Origin: Archegozetes longisetosus
Taxonomy: Eukaryota > Arthropoda > Arachnida > Sarcoptiformes > Trhypochthoniidae
Direction: 5' to 3'
Assembly (NCBI GenBank): GCA_018873245.2
Contig: JAEMBT020000005.1
Location: 9,684,001 to 9,748,000 of the forward strand
Length of the DNA: 64,000 nt
A model generated the notes under the pieces. It searched no databases and was not told the origin of the DNA. It was given only the letters and a program-made list of their open reading frames with translations. Shown here piece by piece: positions 36,326-48,517 of this stretch; positions within the stretch are counted from its first letter, which is position 1, and every line of letters begins with the position of its first letter. Made by a program: the position numbers and the translations under genes.

Positions 36326-36910
36326 CTAGGTCAGACTAAAATTTTTTGGACTCTCATAAGACATATACTACAAATGATATTTTAGATATGATTTTATTTT
36401 TATTTAATATATTCTCCATCATCCTGGATAACAGCCTCCCAGCGGCAAGGAAGGCGTCTTATTCCTTTAAATGAATTTTTTGTATTTATTTCATTTATAG
36501 TCCCCTCAAAAGCACGTATGAGCTCAGCCTCATTCTGATATCTGACACCTTTATGAGGCTGCTTTATTCTAGTGAACCCATCAATATCCAGGGGGCTTAG
36601 ATCCGGGCTGTACGGGGGGTGTCTTAAGACCTTCCAACGGTGTCGATTAAAGAAATCCTTGATTGCGGGCTGTTTGTGGAGGGAAGCATTATCGTGAAGG
36701 ATGAGTGGTCGATGATGAGTGATCTCTGGGTACAGCAGATTCTCTAAAAATTTTGTCAATGAAAATAAGTATTAAAATAAAGCGCAAATTCATATGCGAC
36801 CACATAGTTCAGACTGGTAAACAATACTGATTAAGAGTCAAGTGTTTACAGCTAACTATTATCTTTCAAGGCTAAGACATAAGAGTCCAAAAAATATTAG
36901 TCTGACCTAG
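36326..36910 (-). mobile_element. Internally deleted mariner transposon
   Basis: Inverted ends CTAGGTCAGACTAAAATTTT... (left) and their complement at the right match over about 30 bases with two or three mismatches, and a TA flanks each side (36324-36325 and 36911-36912). At 585 bases it is under half of a full mariner. Confidence 0.88.
36400..36759 (-). pseudogene. Mariner transposase, C-terminal fragment
   Basis: The frame carries LILHDNASLHK with the second catalytic Asp, then HPPYSPDLSPLD with the third. This is the DD34D arrangement of mariner transposases. The N-terminal helix-turn-helix domain and the first catalytic Asp are missing because of the internal deletion, so it cannot transpose by itself. 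Confidence 0.85.
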
Positions 36911-36912
36911 TA

Positions 36913-37646
36913 TTTTAGTGAATGTAGAGATGAACTCAAAAGTAAGTTAATCAATAAATTCAGTCACTATTAAGACAACAATGCGGAAGCTTTTTACTTA
37001 ATAATGGTTATTATCATTTCTATTCAAAAATTTAATTTCTTACAAATAAATTCACTATTAAATTAATCGAAACACGATCATATTATTCAAATTAACTTTA
37101 GGGGCTCTATACTAAAGTTTTTAATGTCTTGACCTTAAAGTCAATTAGTCTTCCCATTGTTCTCTTGTATTGATTCAAAGCAATGTCACACGTTGAAAAA
37201 CTTATCAATGTAAGGAATAGAACAACAAAAAATATGCATTTATTCCAAATTATGTGTGAGATGCTTAAAGATTAGTTGACCCCTCTATGTGAATAATACA
37301 CGCCCTATTAATGTCAGTGTATTTAATGCCTATCTATATTTCAATTATCATTTATTAAATATTTGTATTTTTATGTCAAGGTTAACTTATTTCTTAATTG
37401 ATGGATGGCTTGCACATGACGATTAAAAAGAACTTGATTTTGATGTCCATAAATTACATTTCCTTAATTTCAAGACTTTTTCACATAGTTTATTGCGAAG
37501 CCATATATCTTATAATAACTTATCCAAATGTACTCTAGTTATTCATAAAACTTTAGTTTTTCTATTGTATCGCATCATTTTTTATCGTATTGGTCTAAAA
37601 ACAAAATTTGCATGTATTGAAACAAAGTGCTATTTCGACTGTTTGA
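36913..37646. other. Intergenic, nothing recognised
   Basis: AT-rich sequence without supported features. Confidence 0.35.
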
Positions 37647-37650
37647 TTAA

Positions 37651-38001
37651 CCTTCCGTTTGAACCGTAAAAAAGTTACACTGTATGAACCGTGGCCGATT
37701 ATTTTCCCAATTGATTTTCTATGGAAATGAGTCGTGGCCGATTTTTTTCTGGCTTTAAAACGTGTTAAATGCATGAGCGCTAAAGTACTGTGAAAGCTAT
37801 GAGTGAATCGTGGTCAATTTTTTTCCAATCAAATTAATTTATAATTAAAAGTAATAAACCTGTATTTAACATATTAAATCAATAGTGTTAATAAAGTATG
37901 AGGCATTCCTAGAAGGATTTGTCTGCAAGTGGCAGGGTTGATTTTATAAAAGATAACAAACCTTGCGTGTCCGAAAAATCGGCCACGGTTCAAATCGAAG
38001 G
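37651..38001. mobile_element. Possible second piggyBac-like MITE
   Basis: Left end CCTTCCGTTTGAACCGT and right end (complement) CCTTCGATTTGAACCGT are inverted repeats with two mismatches. The left flank is TTAA (37647-37650), the right TTGA, one base off. Internal GTGGCCGATT motifs recur in both orientations. Confidence 0.6.
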
Positions 38002-38005
38002 TTGA

Positions 38006-38578
38006 TAGGAATTGCAGATCACAGTACAAAGTTTTCAAGTATACTCTTGCATTTGATAATAAACTTGAGATAACATTAGACTTTTAACATAACTTCATTC
38101 AGTTAAAATCGTACACAAGTTCGCAAATATCTGTAAGTGAAAAGTTTAAGTATAGCTGTGACATTGTTCGATGAATTCGAGAGATACTTAATAGAGTTAA
38201 ACTTTTATTGACTCGAAATTTAAGATAATTTATTATAAATTATCTTTAGTTCTAGAGTAGAAAGAATTTGTCAACCAATCAAGAGATTTAACTAGTGATG
38301 ACTTGCATTGGAGAAGAATCTGGAATAAATATTGATTGCAAATCATGGGATAGATATTTAGTTTACACAAAAATTTAGCCTTAAATTAGACTTACATTAC
38401 ATTGGTCTAGTGGAATGAGAATAAGTACCACTATTAGTACTTCAATACATATCTGAAAAGTAACATAAAACGCTTTATAATATAGACATATATTTGTAAT
38501 ATTTGAGATCGAAGTAGTTGTTTAGATATCTTTTTAAGTTGGGAAATATTGTAAAACAAATTTCAGTAATTAAAATGC
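38006..38578. other. Intergenic, nothing recognised
   Basis: AT-rich; the missing N-terminal part of the following UGT is not present here. Confidence 0.4.
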
Positions 38579-39371
38579 CTGAAAAGTTTGACTGGATACC
38601 AAAATGAACGGAATGCTTTCAGAGAAGCAGTGAAAGAGGCGATTCGAGATAATTGGAATAGTTTTAATAATTGGATTATGTCTAAAGGATATCCTTCTCT
38701 ACCTGAAAATAAGTTTACTATTCCTTCACCTTATCTAAACATTTATGTTTCCCGAAGAACTCGATTACACAGACTTAAGACAATTGCCTAAGAATTGGTG
38801 CCGATTTGATTGTTTCAAAAGATCCGGAAACGAACAATCTTTTCAAATACCAGAAAAGTTGATGAATAAATCTGGAAAATTGATTTATCTGTCAATGGGA
38901 ACAATTGGTTGTGCAGACATTGAGCTAATGAAGAGATTTGTTTCAATACTATCTAAATCTAAACATCGATTTATTGTATCAAAAGGTCCTCTTCATGAAG
39001 AGTACGAATTGGCAGACAATATGTGGGGCGAGAAAACTGTTCCACAAATCAAAGTCTTAGCACTTGTAGATCTGGTCATAACTCATGGCGGAAATAATAC
39101 TTTTACTGAAAGTTTATATTTCGGTAAACCAATGATTGTGATGCCACTATTTAATGACCAGTTCGATAACGCACAGAGAATACAAGAGAAAGGATTTGGT
39201 ATAAGACTCGACACATATCAATACACAGAAACTCAATTACTCGAAAGTATTGAAATACTATTGAATGACGAAAAACTCGCCTCAAAGTTAAATAAAATGT
39301 CTAAAAGAATACAGTCATCGAAAAGCATAACTAAAGTTACAGAACTTTTTGAAGGTTTGGTCAAATATTGA
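38579..39371 (+). pseudogene. UDP-glycosyltransferase, 5'-truncated and frameshifted
   Basis: UGTs transfer sugar from UDP-sugars to small lipophilic molecules, in spider mites mainly plant compounds and acaricides. The C-terminal donor-binding domain is present: IYLSMGTIG, then HRFIVSKGP, VPQIKVLALVDLV, the signature THGGNNTFTESLYFGKPM, and DQFDNAQR. It ends normally at 39371. The frame before it (38588-38750, WNSFNNWI...SPYLNIY) continues the family sequence but is off by a 2-base loss (or 1-base gain) near 38745. The N-terminal acceptor domain, roughly half of the protein, is absent upstream. The cytosolic-type sequence without a C-terminal membrane anchor matches the mite UGT group considered to be of bacterial origin. 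Not functional as it stands. Confidence 0.85.
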
Positions 39372-42300
39372 TTATTTGTTAAAGAAGTTAATTAACCTCT
39401 TATGAAACTTAGATTTTCTGTCAGAGTTTTAGTTAATAAATCGATCATAAGTGGATCTCTTAAGCTCTTTCCAAACTTTTAGATTCATTGATTTCACATT
39501 TCTTATGTTTAAGTATTTAATAATTAAAATTCATCAACTCTATACAATTAACTTTCATTAAATATCAGTTTAAAAATTATTTCTTGATAAAAATTTAAAA
39601 TTGAAATTAAATCGATATAATTAAGACTACTGTGTGCTCCTTTTTCAAATATCTTCAAGTTATTTAATGAAACCTTTCAATCAGAATAAACTTGATTAGA
39701 GTTTGATAATCAGTGAGGATTTAAAAAATTTCTGTGACTTCAAGTCCAGAATTTGAATATTTTAATTTTGTGTATTGTAAGAAGATTTAATTTCTAAATA
39801 GTCTATAAAAGGTTGCTATTATTTGAATTAATAATATTTTAATAACCTGTTTAACCATTCGGTTGTCACTTCAAATGAACTTTCAAAATGATAATAGACT
39901 GAAATTTGAGAACTAAGATGTAATAAGTGCATAAATTTTTTCATAAAATTATCCTTCATCTGGTCTAAGAACATAGTTTGAGAAATGCTGGTTTGTGCCT
40001 AGAATTCACGGCTTTTCTGACATACGATTTGATATAACAAAGTAATAATTTAGGTAAAATGTTTGGTATATATTTCGGTGAATTCGAGTAAATTTCTCAT
40101 TGTTGACTAAAGTCTAATATTTAAACAAAATGATGTTTCATTTCGATGAAATGCTTATATACTTTTAAATGGAATGAATTTAAAGTGTCTACATTTTAAA
40201 ATTAAGCCTAGCTTACATTTACCATCAAATCAAAAAGTCGTGTTACCATCACAAATGCTTTAAGTCCTTAATATTAGCTAATTTTGAACTAACTTCTACT
40301 AATTTACCGAATGATAGAGTGCTTCTTCTGAAACAAGCAGGAAATTATTGGGAAGGTTCAAATTCGAAAATTTATAGGCTCAAAATTTTAATTATCATCT
40401 CTATTTGCCAAATCGGGGCATTGATAAAGCAATATGTGCATTCAGATACACTGCTCATTTTGGGGCTTTGCCAAAAACTAGAGTTGTCATAATACAAACA
40501 CTTAACATTATTAGCTCTATAGAAGCAGCCGGTGCTTTGAAAACTAGTTCTATCAGCTAAAACTGAAACTCGTCGGCAACCGGGTTGCCAAAATCAGGCG
40601 CAGACTGTTATATGAGAAGTCGCACTATTGATTTCCAAACAAATAATCTTTTAATAGCTACCATAAAAAACTTAGTCCTTATGATTTAGAGATAAGATAT
40701 CATCAGTCTAACAAAAATTAATTGCTGTCTTTTGAACATTAAAAATCACTTTTATATACATTTATGCATTTCATCTCGATGTAAACTTTATATTATGTGT
40801 GAAATAAATACCAATAGCTATAAAATTTTACCCAAAAGTATAGTGCTTTATTATTAAGAATTTTTTTTATTCATATTATACAATAAAAGTATATTTCTAG
40901 AATATTTTATCTCATGTATTAATGCTTAGAAATAAATGAAATCATTCATTTTTCTCTGAAACTGAGTTAGCAGAATTCTTCTGTTATGGATTTTCAGAGC
41001 ATTCTGTAGTATTCTTATAGAATAATCTTATCTTCAGATAGAACTTTATGATTTGGACTAAAAGTAATAATTAATTTAATGATGTGAAAGTTTGAAACTC
41101 TGCTTATTTCAAATCAAGTGGTGTCAGTTATAAATTCCTTCACAAATATTCATCACACTTATTCATATATTCTTTGAATGTATTTCTTCTCTATGTATTA
41201 AATTTGATTAATTCTGTTTACTCCAAATATAGACATTCATGAAAAGGATAAATGTTTACACTAATGACCTACGAGAACTTCTACAAAAAATATTCTGTGT
41301 TCATTGAAATAAACAGAACTGTCTACAAAATTAATCTTATATATCAAAACAAATCCTTAAATAATAATGCTGGCAAAAAATATTTCCTAATAAACACACG
41401 TCTCAAGTGATATCAGAAAATTTATATCTGAGTATAATAGTAGCACAATACAACATGGCCAACCAAGTTCCAGTTGAAGCACAAAAGTTCTATCACATAA
41501 AGGCATGTTTATTTCTCGTATTATCCTGTATTCTTTGAGCATTTGTTCCGTCAATTTCGCATTCTATGAGCCATCCGTTGGGTGGTTAAAATATATATTT
41601 TCATCTGAAACATCATTGAGTGAACAACAGTTCCTTTTTGTATACTAGAATCCGATATTTATACTAATTCTACAGTTTTATTCAAGTGAATTATTTTATA
41701 ATAAATATATATTAAACTAGTTTAAATTATAATATATAATGGGGAATAAGATATAGAAAGTAAATCAATTAAATGATAATAAAAGTGAAAATTTTATAAA
41801 TATTAGTAGTAATGACTATAATGAGAAGAGATTCGTTTAATGATGGGATATATAATGAATTGTGCGAACGTCTGTTGAAATATTTGTCATTTGTCATTTG
41901 AAGGTGAGTAGGTTTAGAGTGTGTTTCAAAACATTTTCAAAATTCAATATTCATAAAAATACAAAACGACTTGAAATGTGAACCAATAAGTTATTATAAA
42001 TGGTACATTTCAAATAAACGTAAAAACATTTGAAGATATTGTTTAAAAAGTGTAAATTTATTTACCAATTATCAGTTATAGGTTTGTAAGTTTTAAAAGT
42101 AAGTTTTATAAGTTTAAATAATCAAAAGAATTAAATTTACAAGCTTGATTAACTGGTCATATCTTTCAGTTAGAAAATTTTTTCTTAGAACTCATATTAA
42201 TATTTGTTACTTCAGAAAACTGCCTTATATAGAAGAAAACTTTCAGATGTGTCTAAAATTTTAACTTTTAGTGGCTACCGATTTAAAGATAATATCATAA

Positions 42301-42930
42301 CTTAAAATTTATTCACAGTAAAAATGCTAAGCACTAATTTTAATATTAAATAAGTTGAATCAAAGATTTGTATTTCTTGGGAGAGATTTACTCATTAAAA
42401 GTTTTAACTCCTTATAGCATACTTTATAGCAATATTTACTATAAAAGTTGTATAAATTTTTAAAAACATCCAATTTTTATGTTAATTTTGATATAAGGTT
42501 TCAAAATTATTTGCTTTAATTTTGATATACAGTCAGTACGGAAACTAACTTTAACTACTCAATAATCTATAACTTTTCGCTGAATCAGTCAATTTTAATG
42601 CGGTTCTTTTTTAATATTGTGAAATAGAAAAATATTATTTAGTTTTTATGTTTATTCAGTTTGTTTTCTTCGTTTTAAGAATAAGATATTAATCTATTTT
42701 TGATAAGATAAAAAATAAAGTAATTGTAGAAACTGTAGTTACATCTTTTAGGTGTCCTAAGTTTTAGTTACAGTACAGGTAAATTTCCAATTGACTATGT
42801 ATTGTTTACCTAAATTACAAGTATTTTGATGTAAGAATAATTTTTTCCATTGAGCTAAATATAGTAAGTTTAGGACATCAAAAAGAGTATAAAAGCAGAG
42901 GTGATTTCTTATTAAGAACAGTCTTATTTC
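39372..42930. other. Long intergenic stretch, no gene seen
   Basis: 3.5 kb of AT-rich DNA. The only structure noted is a perfect 7-bp palindrome GGCAACC-G-GGTTGCC at 40575-40589. No exon or repeat can be supported. Confidence 0.4.
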
Positions 42931-43070
42931 TTACTTTGTACTGTAAAGTATGTAAGAATACTCTCTTACTCTGTACTTATAGTATGTAAGAAATCATCTC
43001 TTACTCTGTACTGTATAGTATGTAAGAAATCTCTCTTACTTAGTACTGTATGGTATGTAAGAAAAGTAAT
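42931..43070 (+). repeat. Four tandem 35-base units, each with a hairpin
   Basis: Units start at 42931, 42966, 43001 and 43036, exactly 35 bases apart, with consensus TTACTCTGTACTGTATAGTA followed by TGTAAGAAATCTCTC. Within each unit CTTAC...GTAAG and GTACT...AGTA can pair. A TATAAAAG lies at 42889, just before the array, and AATAAAAG follows near 43115, so the array may lie in the leader of an LTR-like promoter, though no complete LTR could be defined. Confidence 0.8.
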
Positions 43071-43775
43071 AGTTAATAACTGTTATTGTATCGATATATA
43101 TATATTTGTATTAATAAAAGAAGATTTCTATTAAAAGTAAGTTGTAACTTAATTTTCTACTAAAGCACAATTCTATCGAGTCCTATTAGACTCTCTGATA
43201 GAATTATAAGTAACTACGGATTGGGATCTTACATTGAGGCCCCCCGATTCCAATTCGTACAACTTGGACAAACACACACACACATGAAAGACTCTACAAA
43301 AAACATTTAGATCGGGTCTTTCGTGTATAGATGATCCCTCGTCACAGAAATAAATGTGACAATATGAATAAAAACTCACCCGATTATATAAAAATTTAGA
43401 TTTTAAAAACTAAAATTAAATTAAAAGTTATAAAAGAAAATTCTAGTTTTCATGAAATTTTCAATTGATGTGTAAAATAAACTCAATGTTTACGTAATTT
43501 TTTTTTGTTGAACCAATGTTAATATTTAGTTGTACCTTTGATTTTCAACTCTATTTGAGAACAAATCGATCTATTATTTAAAGTAAAAATTTATTTAATT
43601 ATTAGTTTATTGATTAATTAAAATGGCGTTCAGTTTAGAAAAGAGAGAATAAAAATTCTGAAAATTCATTAAATTGAGAGCCCAGGGACGTAAGATGTCG
43701 GCAATTATGGGAGAAGTTGGTGAGTATTGAGAGTCATTTTTGAATATTTTATCAATAATTTTTTCGGGCATTAGT
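43071..43775. other. Intergenic with one strong hairpin
   Basis: At 43170-43204 ATTCTATC...GATAGAAT encloses GAGTC...GACTC, giving a two-part stem. A short (CA)n run is at 43268-43283. No gene is supported. Confidence 0.4.
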
Positions 43776-43970
43776 AAACCGACTTATATCGATAATAGGT
43801 CGGTTTGAGGCAACTTTTATTGTTGATCGCGTCACCAAAGAAACTTATGCTACATTTCTAGAGGAAGGTATTCTGCCGTATATCGCGCAACACTAAAAAG
43901 GCGACAATGTTCTACTGCTGCACAATAACCATCCGGCATAAAATTCAAATTCCATGAGAGTGGAAATATT
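43776..43970 (+). pseudogene. DDE transposase remnant, Tc1/mariner or pogo type
   Basis: One frame reads RFEATFIVDRVTKETYATFL, then LPYIAQH, a stop, and KGDNVLLLHNNHPA before another stop. The layout resembles the segment around the second catalytic Asp of DDE transposases (LLxDNxPAH), with that Asp changed to Asn. A GTCGGTTT inverted pair precedes it. It ends where the left arm of the large palindrome begins. Confidence 0.5.
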
Positions 43971-45624
43971 GAAATATGTGAGTAAAATCTTCACAAAAAT
44001 TAAAATTCACAAAAATTGTAACGTGTATCAAATTTTTAATTTGTTTTTTAAGGTGTTTTACAACTTCAGTTTATATTTCCTATTATTGGTTGACATTACT
44101 AGCAAAGGAAAATTTCAACTGGATCCATAGTAGTTTTATGACTTTATAAAATTTTGTCGATTCAGATTGCTCTGAATGACGCAATTTGATTCTCTAAGAG
44201 TAATAAAATAGACTTTTCAACCTTAGTCTCGTTTATTATTCAATTTCGGAATTTTTATATTGAGTAAAATCTGGAAATCATTTTTAGTGAAATGTTAAAA
44301 ACTTGCTCACCTAATCACTTTTTAATTAGTCTGCTAAAAGAGGTCAAAAAGAATTAAAATGTTTTCTTATAAACTTTACGAAGTCATCAAATTGTTATCG
44401 AATGATTTACCAAAATTGTGAAAGTTTAAATTTTAGATTTCAGCAAAAATGATTGTTACAAGTTCTGGTTATTCATAAAATTATCTTGAAATTAAGATAT
44501 TAACCTGTTTTTTTTGATGATATATGAAATATGATGATCCCGAATAATGAGAATGGATATGATTTCCTCATACGATATGAACTAACATATGTGGTATCTT
44601 TGAAACTTAGTGTTAAATACTGAAAAGTAAAACAAAGAAAAAATAAAACTGTAAATCTACTGAGAAGTATGTGAGTAGCTTTTTATGGAGAAAAGACTGC
44701 AACTCTTTTTGAAAAAGATATCATTTATATATATAGTACGAGGAGGAAGATATGACTTCCTAAATAAATGTCTGGAGTGGATATTTTGGAAGCCAAGGTT
44801 TTAGTTTAAATTCAATATTTGTCAAAAGTTAAGTATATAGGGACATATATGGGGACAAAGTAAGTTTGGGAATAAATCTGAGAACAAATTTATTAAAAGC
44901 TTAGGTTTCTAACATAACATTTCCAAATTGAGATTATTTTCAAGATTAAAACTTACGTTTGACATCATTTCTATTTAATTTAGTTTAATACATGAGTAAA
45001 AAATGACTATTTTCTATGGAAACAATAATCGCCATTATATGCAAAAAAAATAAGTTATTGAGTAATTGTATGAATCGAGTTTAGATAGCATGATTTCAGT
45101 CTATAAAGCCAGAAATTTTTCAGTTTTAATTATATGCTCCATTAATGTCGAATGAAATTTAAAAATGAATGCGATCTTAAGAAAAATCAATATTATTCAA
45201 AGTAAACTAAATTAGGGCTCCAACTCAGTTAGTTTTAAGGATCAAACTGTTAGAAATGAATAGAAAAGTTCTCGAAATTTGAGATGAATATTTCTATTCA
45301 AGTATTTTATCTCTAAACTTGTTTTAATATGAGAATAGTATAAAGTTTTCAAAACTAAAAAAAGGATTATCAAACAATGGATTGAGTACTAGTTTGAGTT
45401 AAAAATTACTCGAAGTTTACGAAAATTTGAATTTGAATTCGATATTACATCATATTTGGTGTAAATATTTAAAATAAGTGCATTTTGTTGTACGAAATTT
45501 TAAAGTAAAGAGCTCTAAATAAAAAATGTTAACACTGCTCTTGTATAAGTTTTAGCTCTTTTTGTGGTCAGATTTTGTTAGATGTTAGCTGATGGCTATT
45601 AAAGTGGAGGTATAGATTGAGGTA

Positions 45625-45862
45625 CAGTATTGCAAATAATAAGTCCCGCATAAGCCTTAAACAGCACTTCTTTTACGAGCATTGTGAGCATTCATTATTC
45701 GAACAGTAAATGGGAACAAGATTTACGTGCATTTTTAAAACACGCAAATAAATGCATTTTGGATTTGTCTCCATTTATTACCTCAATTATGAGTACTCAC
45801 AATGCCTATAAGGAAGTACTATTTAGGGCTTATGTGAGGTCTATTTTTTGCACTACTGCGCT
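45625..45862. mobile_element. Foldback/MITE nested in the left arm
   Basis: The first and last approximately 75 bases are inverted repeats of each other (CAGTATTGCAAATAATA... against CAGTAGTGCAAAAAATA..., with GCATAAGCC and GAGCATTGTGAG blocks). The 77-codon frame through it is therefore probably not a gene. The mirror copy is at 50053-50290. Confidence 0.6.
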
Positions 45863-46257
45863 ATGTTGGAGTTTACCAATCGATAGAGCACCTGAAATAG
45901 CACTTAAGTACAGGTAATTACAATTCAGATTACAGATACAGATTAAGATTCAATTTTTGTTTAGTTCAATCAGTCTTTGAATATCCTTCATTTGAATACT
46001 AATGTCGCAGTGGTCAGTGGTAAGTTTTAGGAATTGAACAGTGGTCGGCCTAACAGTCATCATAATACTCTAATTGAAAGTTCATCACAAAAGTGAACAA
46101 AGGGGAGGTACAAGCATCCTGCATCGTGATTAAAACCAATTTTGATGATGCTGAATATCTCACCAATAGATTTAAGACACATCGGATAGTAAATTTTAGT
46201 ACTATTTCATGATGATCATAATACACCTATTATGTTATCAAAAGGGGAGGTAGTGGT

Positions 46258-46290
46258 CATAAGCGCCTTATCATTCCAGGCGAAACAATT
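46258..46290. repeat. Conserved CGCCT...AGGCG hairpin in knottin flanks
   Basis: CGCCTTATCATTCCAGGCG forms a 5-bp GC stem in AT-rich flank. It is kept in all four long flanks (near 26271, 28799, 46264 and 49638). Confidence 0.5.
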
Positions 46291-47163
46291 TTTGATGTTA
46301 CACATTTGTTCAATCAAATCATTTTCGAACATTGTAACTCTTCAATTTTGAATTCATGATTTAGTAAATAAGCCTTTTATCATTTAACTTCAGAGACTAA
46401 TACTATCGAAACTATTGTGGAATCATAAAATTGTAATCCCTATGATGAAAAAATCCGAAAACCCATGATATATTCTGAGAATTTTTCCGACCTAAACCCG
46501 GTTCAACATTTAAGGAGAATAATCAAAGATATTATTGGGAAAGAAACAAAAAAAATTCCAACTTTGAATCGCGAAAATAAACCAAATATGAGATAATTTA
46601 TAATTAGATTTATAGGAATTATTGAACAAAAGTATGAAACACACTGAAGAGAGTATAGCTGCAGACGGAGACCAAATTGAATTGTCATTTCTTTTTAGTT
46701 GTAATAATCAGAATTAAATGCATTCTTGTAATAAATTTGAGTGGAAATATTGTAATTTTCATTAAAAACTTAACACCTATTTTTTCCGAATTTTTGTCAC
46801 GAGGTATTTTAAAAGTCACACTTTTATTAACTGTTTAGGAAATCATGATACAGGCAAAATATGTGATTAAAATGATCAATTTTGAATCACAGTTTATATG
46901 ACACTCTTTAATCTTGTATTGGATATAAAAGACAATCTAGAGGTAACTCAATGAAAAAATAAGAAATTTTAGAACGTTAGAATACAATTGTGTGTTGTTT
47001 AGTTGTGGATTATAATCAATATAAGTGAGTGTATTAAATGACAGTTTTCTTCATAACTTAGAATTTTGAGGAAGAGTTGAGTGAATAACTTGGAATATTC
47101 GTCTTCTCATGAAATCCAATACTCATATTAAGTGTGAAAACTTGGTGTTGAAAAGAAATGTTG

Positions 47164-47400
47164 TTATTGGCAGTGACCGATAGACCATTTTGGTTGTTTG
47201 AAACAAAAACCAGAGCAACAATTGCCTCGTGAACCATCTGGTTGACAGTCATCTCCATTGGCCAAACACTGAAAAATGTAAAGAGTTTAAGAATAACTGT
47301 TTGAATAAAGTTGAAAACTTACTTGTGCAGCGATACCAGTAATTGATGCAATTAAAAGTAAAGCCATCAAAGTGACGACGACCAAAGTTTTAGTTTCCAT
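47164..47400 (-). CDS. Secreted knottin peptide, copy D (intact)
   Basis: Exons on the minus strand are 47400-47323 and 47268-47164, with the same intron and same 60-residue product as copies A and C. Signal region ends at the exon boundary; the mature peptide has six cysteines in C-x6-C-x8-CC-x3-C-x10-C spacing. TATA box at 47491-47498. It lies in the left arm of the 8-kb palindrome, facing away from copy E; start codons are 1118 bases apart. Confidence 0.8.
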
Positions 47401-47880
47401 TATGATGAATAAAACTTATACAATGTTATGAGAAACTTAACGAAGTTTGCTGTTTAAGTGTTCAACTGACAAAATGTTCATTTTGCACCTTATTTATACA
47501 CTTGAGCTCAATGTCTTACTTCTCACATTTGCAAACGCTTCAACATTGAGTTACAGTGTTTTTCAGTTCAATTTGGATCTATTGCATTGGTATTTGTAAT
47601 GTAAACCCAAACCCTGTCGAACCGGTAGCTCTTCTTAAAGCTATTTGTGTATTTCGCAAAGATATTTGTAATCCAAAACTTTACAGTGTTTTCAGTTCAA
47701 TTTGGACCTATTGCATTGCTATTTGTAATGTGTAGTACATTTTCAGGTATTATCGTTACAGCGTAAGGATATACGATAGGCAAACCCACTACTCCTTAAG
47801 TATGAGTTATACCCCTGAAACGTCAGTAATAGAGCCAATCACTCAAAACACTCTGTATTTACTAGTATATGGTACAGTTA

Positions 47881-48044
47881 AATCTTAGTTTATAGTAAGA
47901 CTTTCAGAAAAGTGATGCAAGGTTGAAAGTAGCTCATTCAACGATATATTACTAGAATATAATTATAATAGTGCAAATATTAAAACTAAACTAGATCATA
48001 ATTGTTTTAAGATATTTTTAAAAACTAGTCATTTATAGTGAGGT
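47881..48044. other. Unpaired centre of the palindrome
   Basis: About 165 bases that are not mirrored, AT-rich and without coding potential. The reverse complement of this segment with its left neighbour is found again at 25441-25980, so the centre is older than the present palindrome. Confidence 0.7.
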
Positions 48045-48517
48045 TTAGCTGTACCATATACTAGTAAATACAGAGTGTTTTGAGTGATTGGCTCTATTAC
48101 TGACGTTTCAGGGGTATAACTCATACTTAAGGAGTAGTGGGTTTGCCTATCGTATACGCTACGCTGTACCTGAATAATACTAAATTACAACACATAGCAA
48201 ATAGCAATAGGTCCAAATTGAACTGAAAACACTGTAAAGTTTTGGATTACAAATATCTTTGCGAAATACACAAATAGCTTTAAGAAGAGCTACCGGTTCG
48301 ACAGGGTTTGGGTTTACATTACAAATACCAATGCAATAGATCCAAATTGAACTGAAAAACACTGTAACTCAATGTTGAAGCGTTTGCAAATGTGAGAAGT
48401 AAGACATTGAGCTCAAGTGTATAAATAAGGTGCAAAATGAACATTTTGTCAGTTGAACACTTAAACAGCAAACTTCGTTAAGTTTCTCATAACATTGTAT
48501 AAGTTTTATTCATCATA

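Larger units (their letters stand above)
43974..47880. repeat. Left arm of an 8-kb palindrome
   Basis: The arm is almost the exact reverse complement of 48045-51938; paired coordinates add up to about 95915. Differences noted are mostly single-base indels (for example one G in GTCTGGAGTGG at 44771). From the outside in it holds 1.6 kb of AT-rich sequence without a gene, a nested foldback element (45625-45862), 3' flanks of the knottin unit, copy D, and its promoter. Confidence 0.9.

Noticed and set aside
42735-43150. Possible solo LTR (TATAAAAG, AATAAAAG, AGTTACA...TGTAACT ends)
   Set aside because: Ends do not form TG...CA and no flanking duplication was found.
43173-43379. 68-codon minus-strand frame with many Cys
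   Set aside because: No signal peptide or regular cysteine pattern; it runs through a hairpin and a CA repeat.
45684-45917. 77-codon frame in both palindrome arms
   Set aside because: Its two ends are inverted repeats of each other, so the frame runs through a foldback element.
46503-46688. 61-codon frame, mirrored at 49228-49413
   Set aside because: It lies in non-coding flank of the knottin unit, has no homologous domain, and the related unit near 28.4 kb breaks it.
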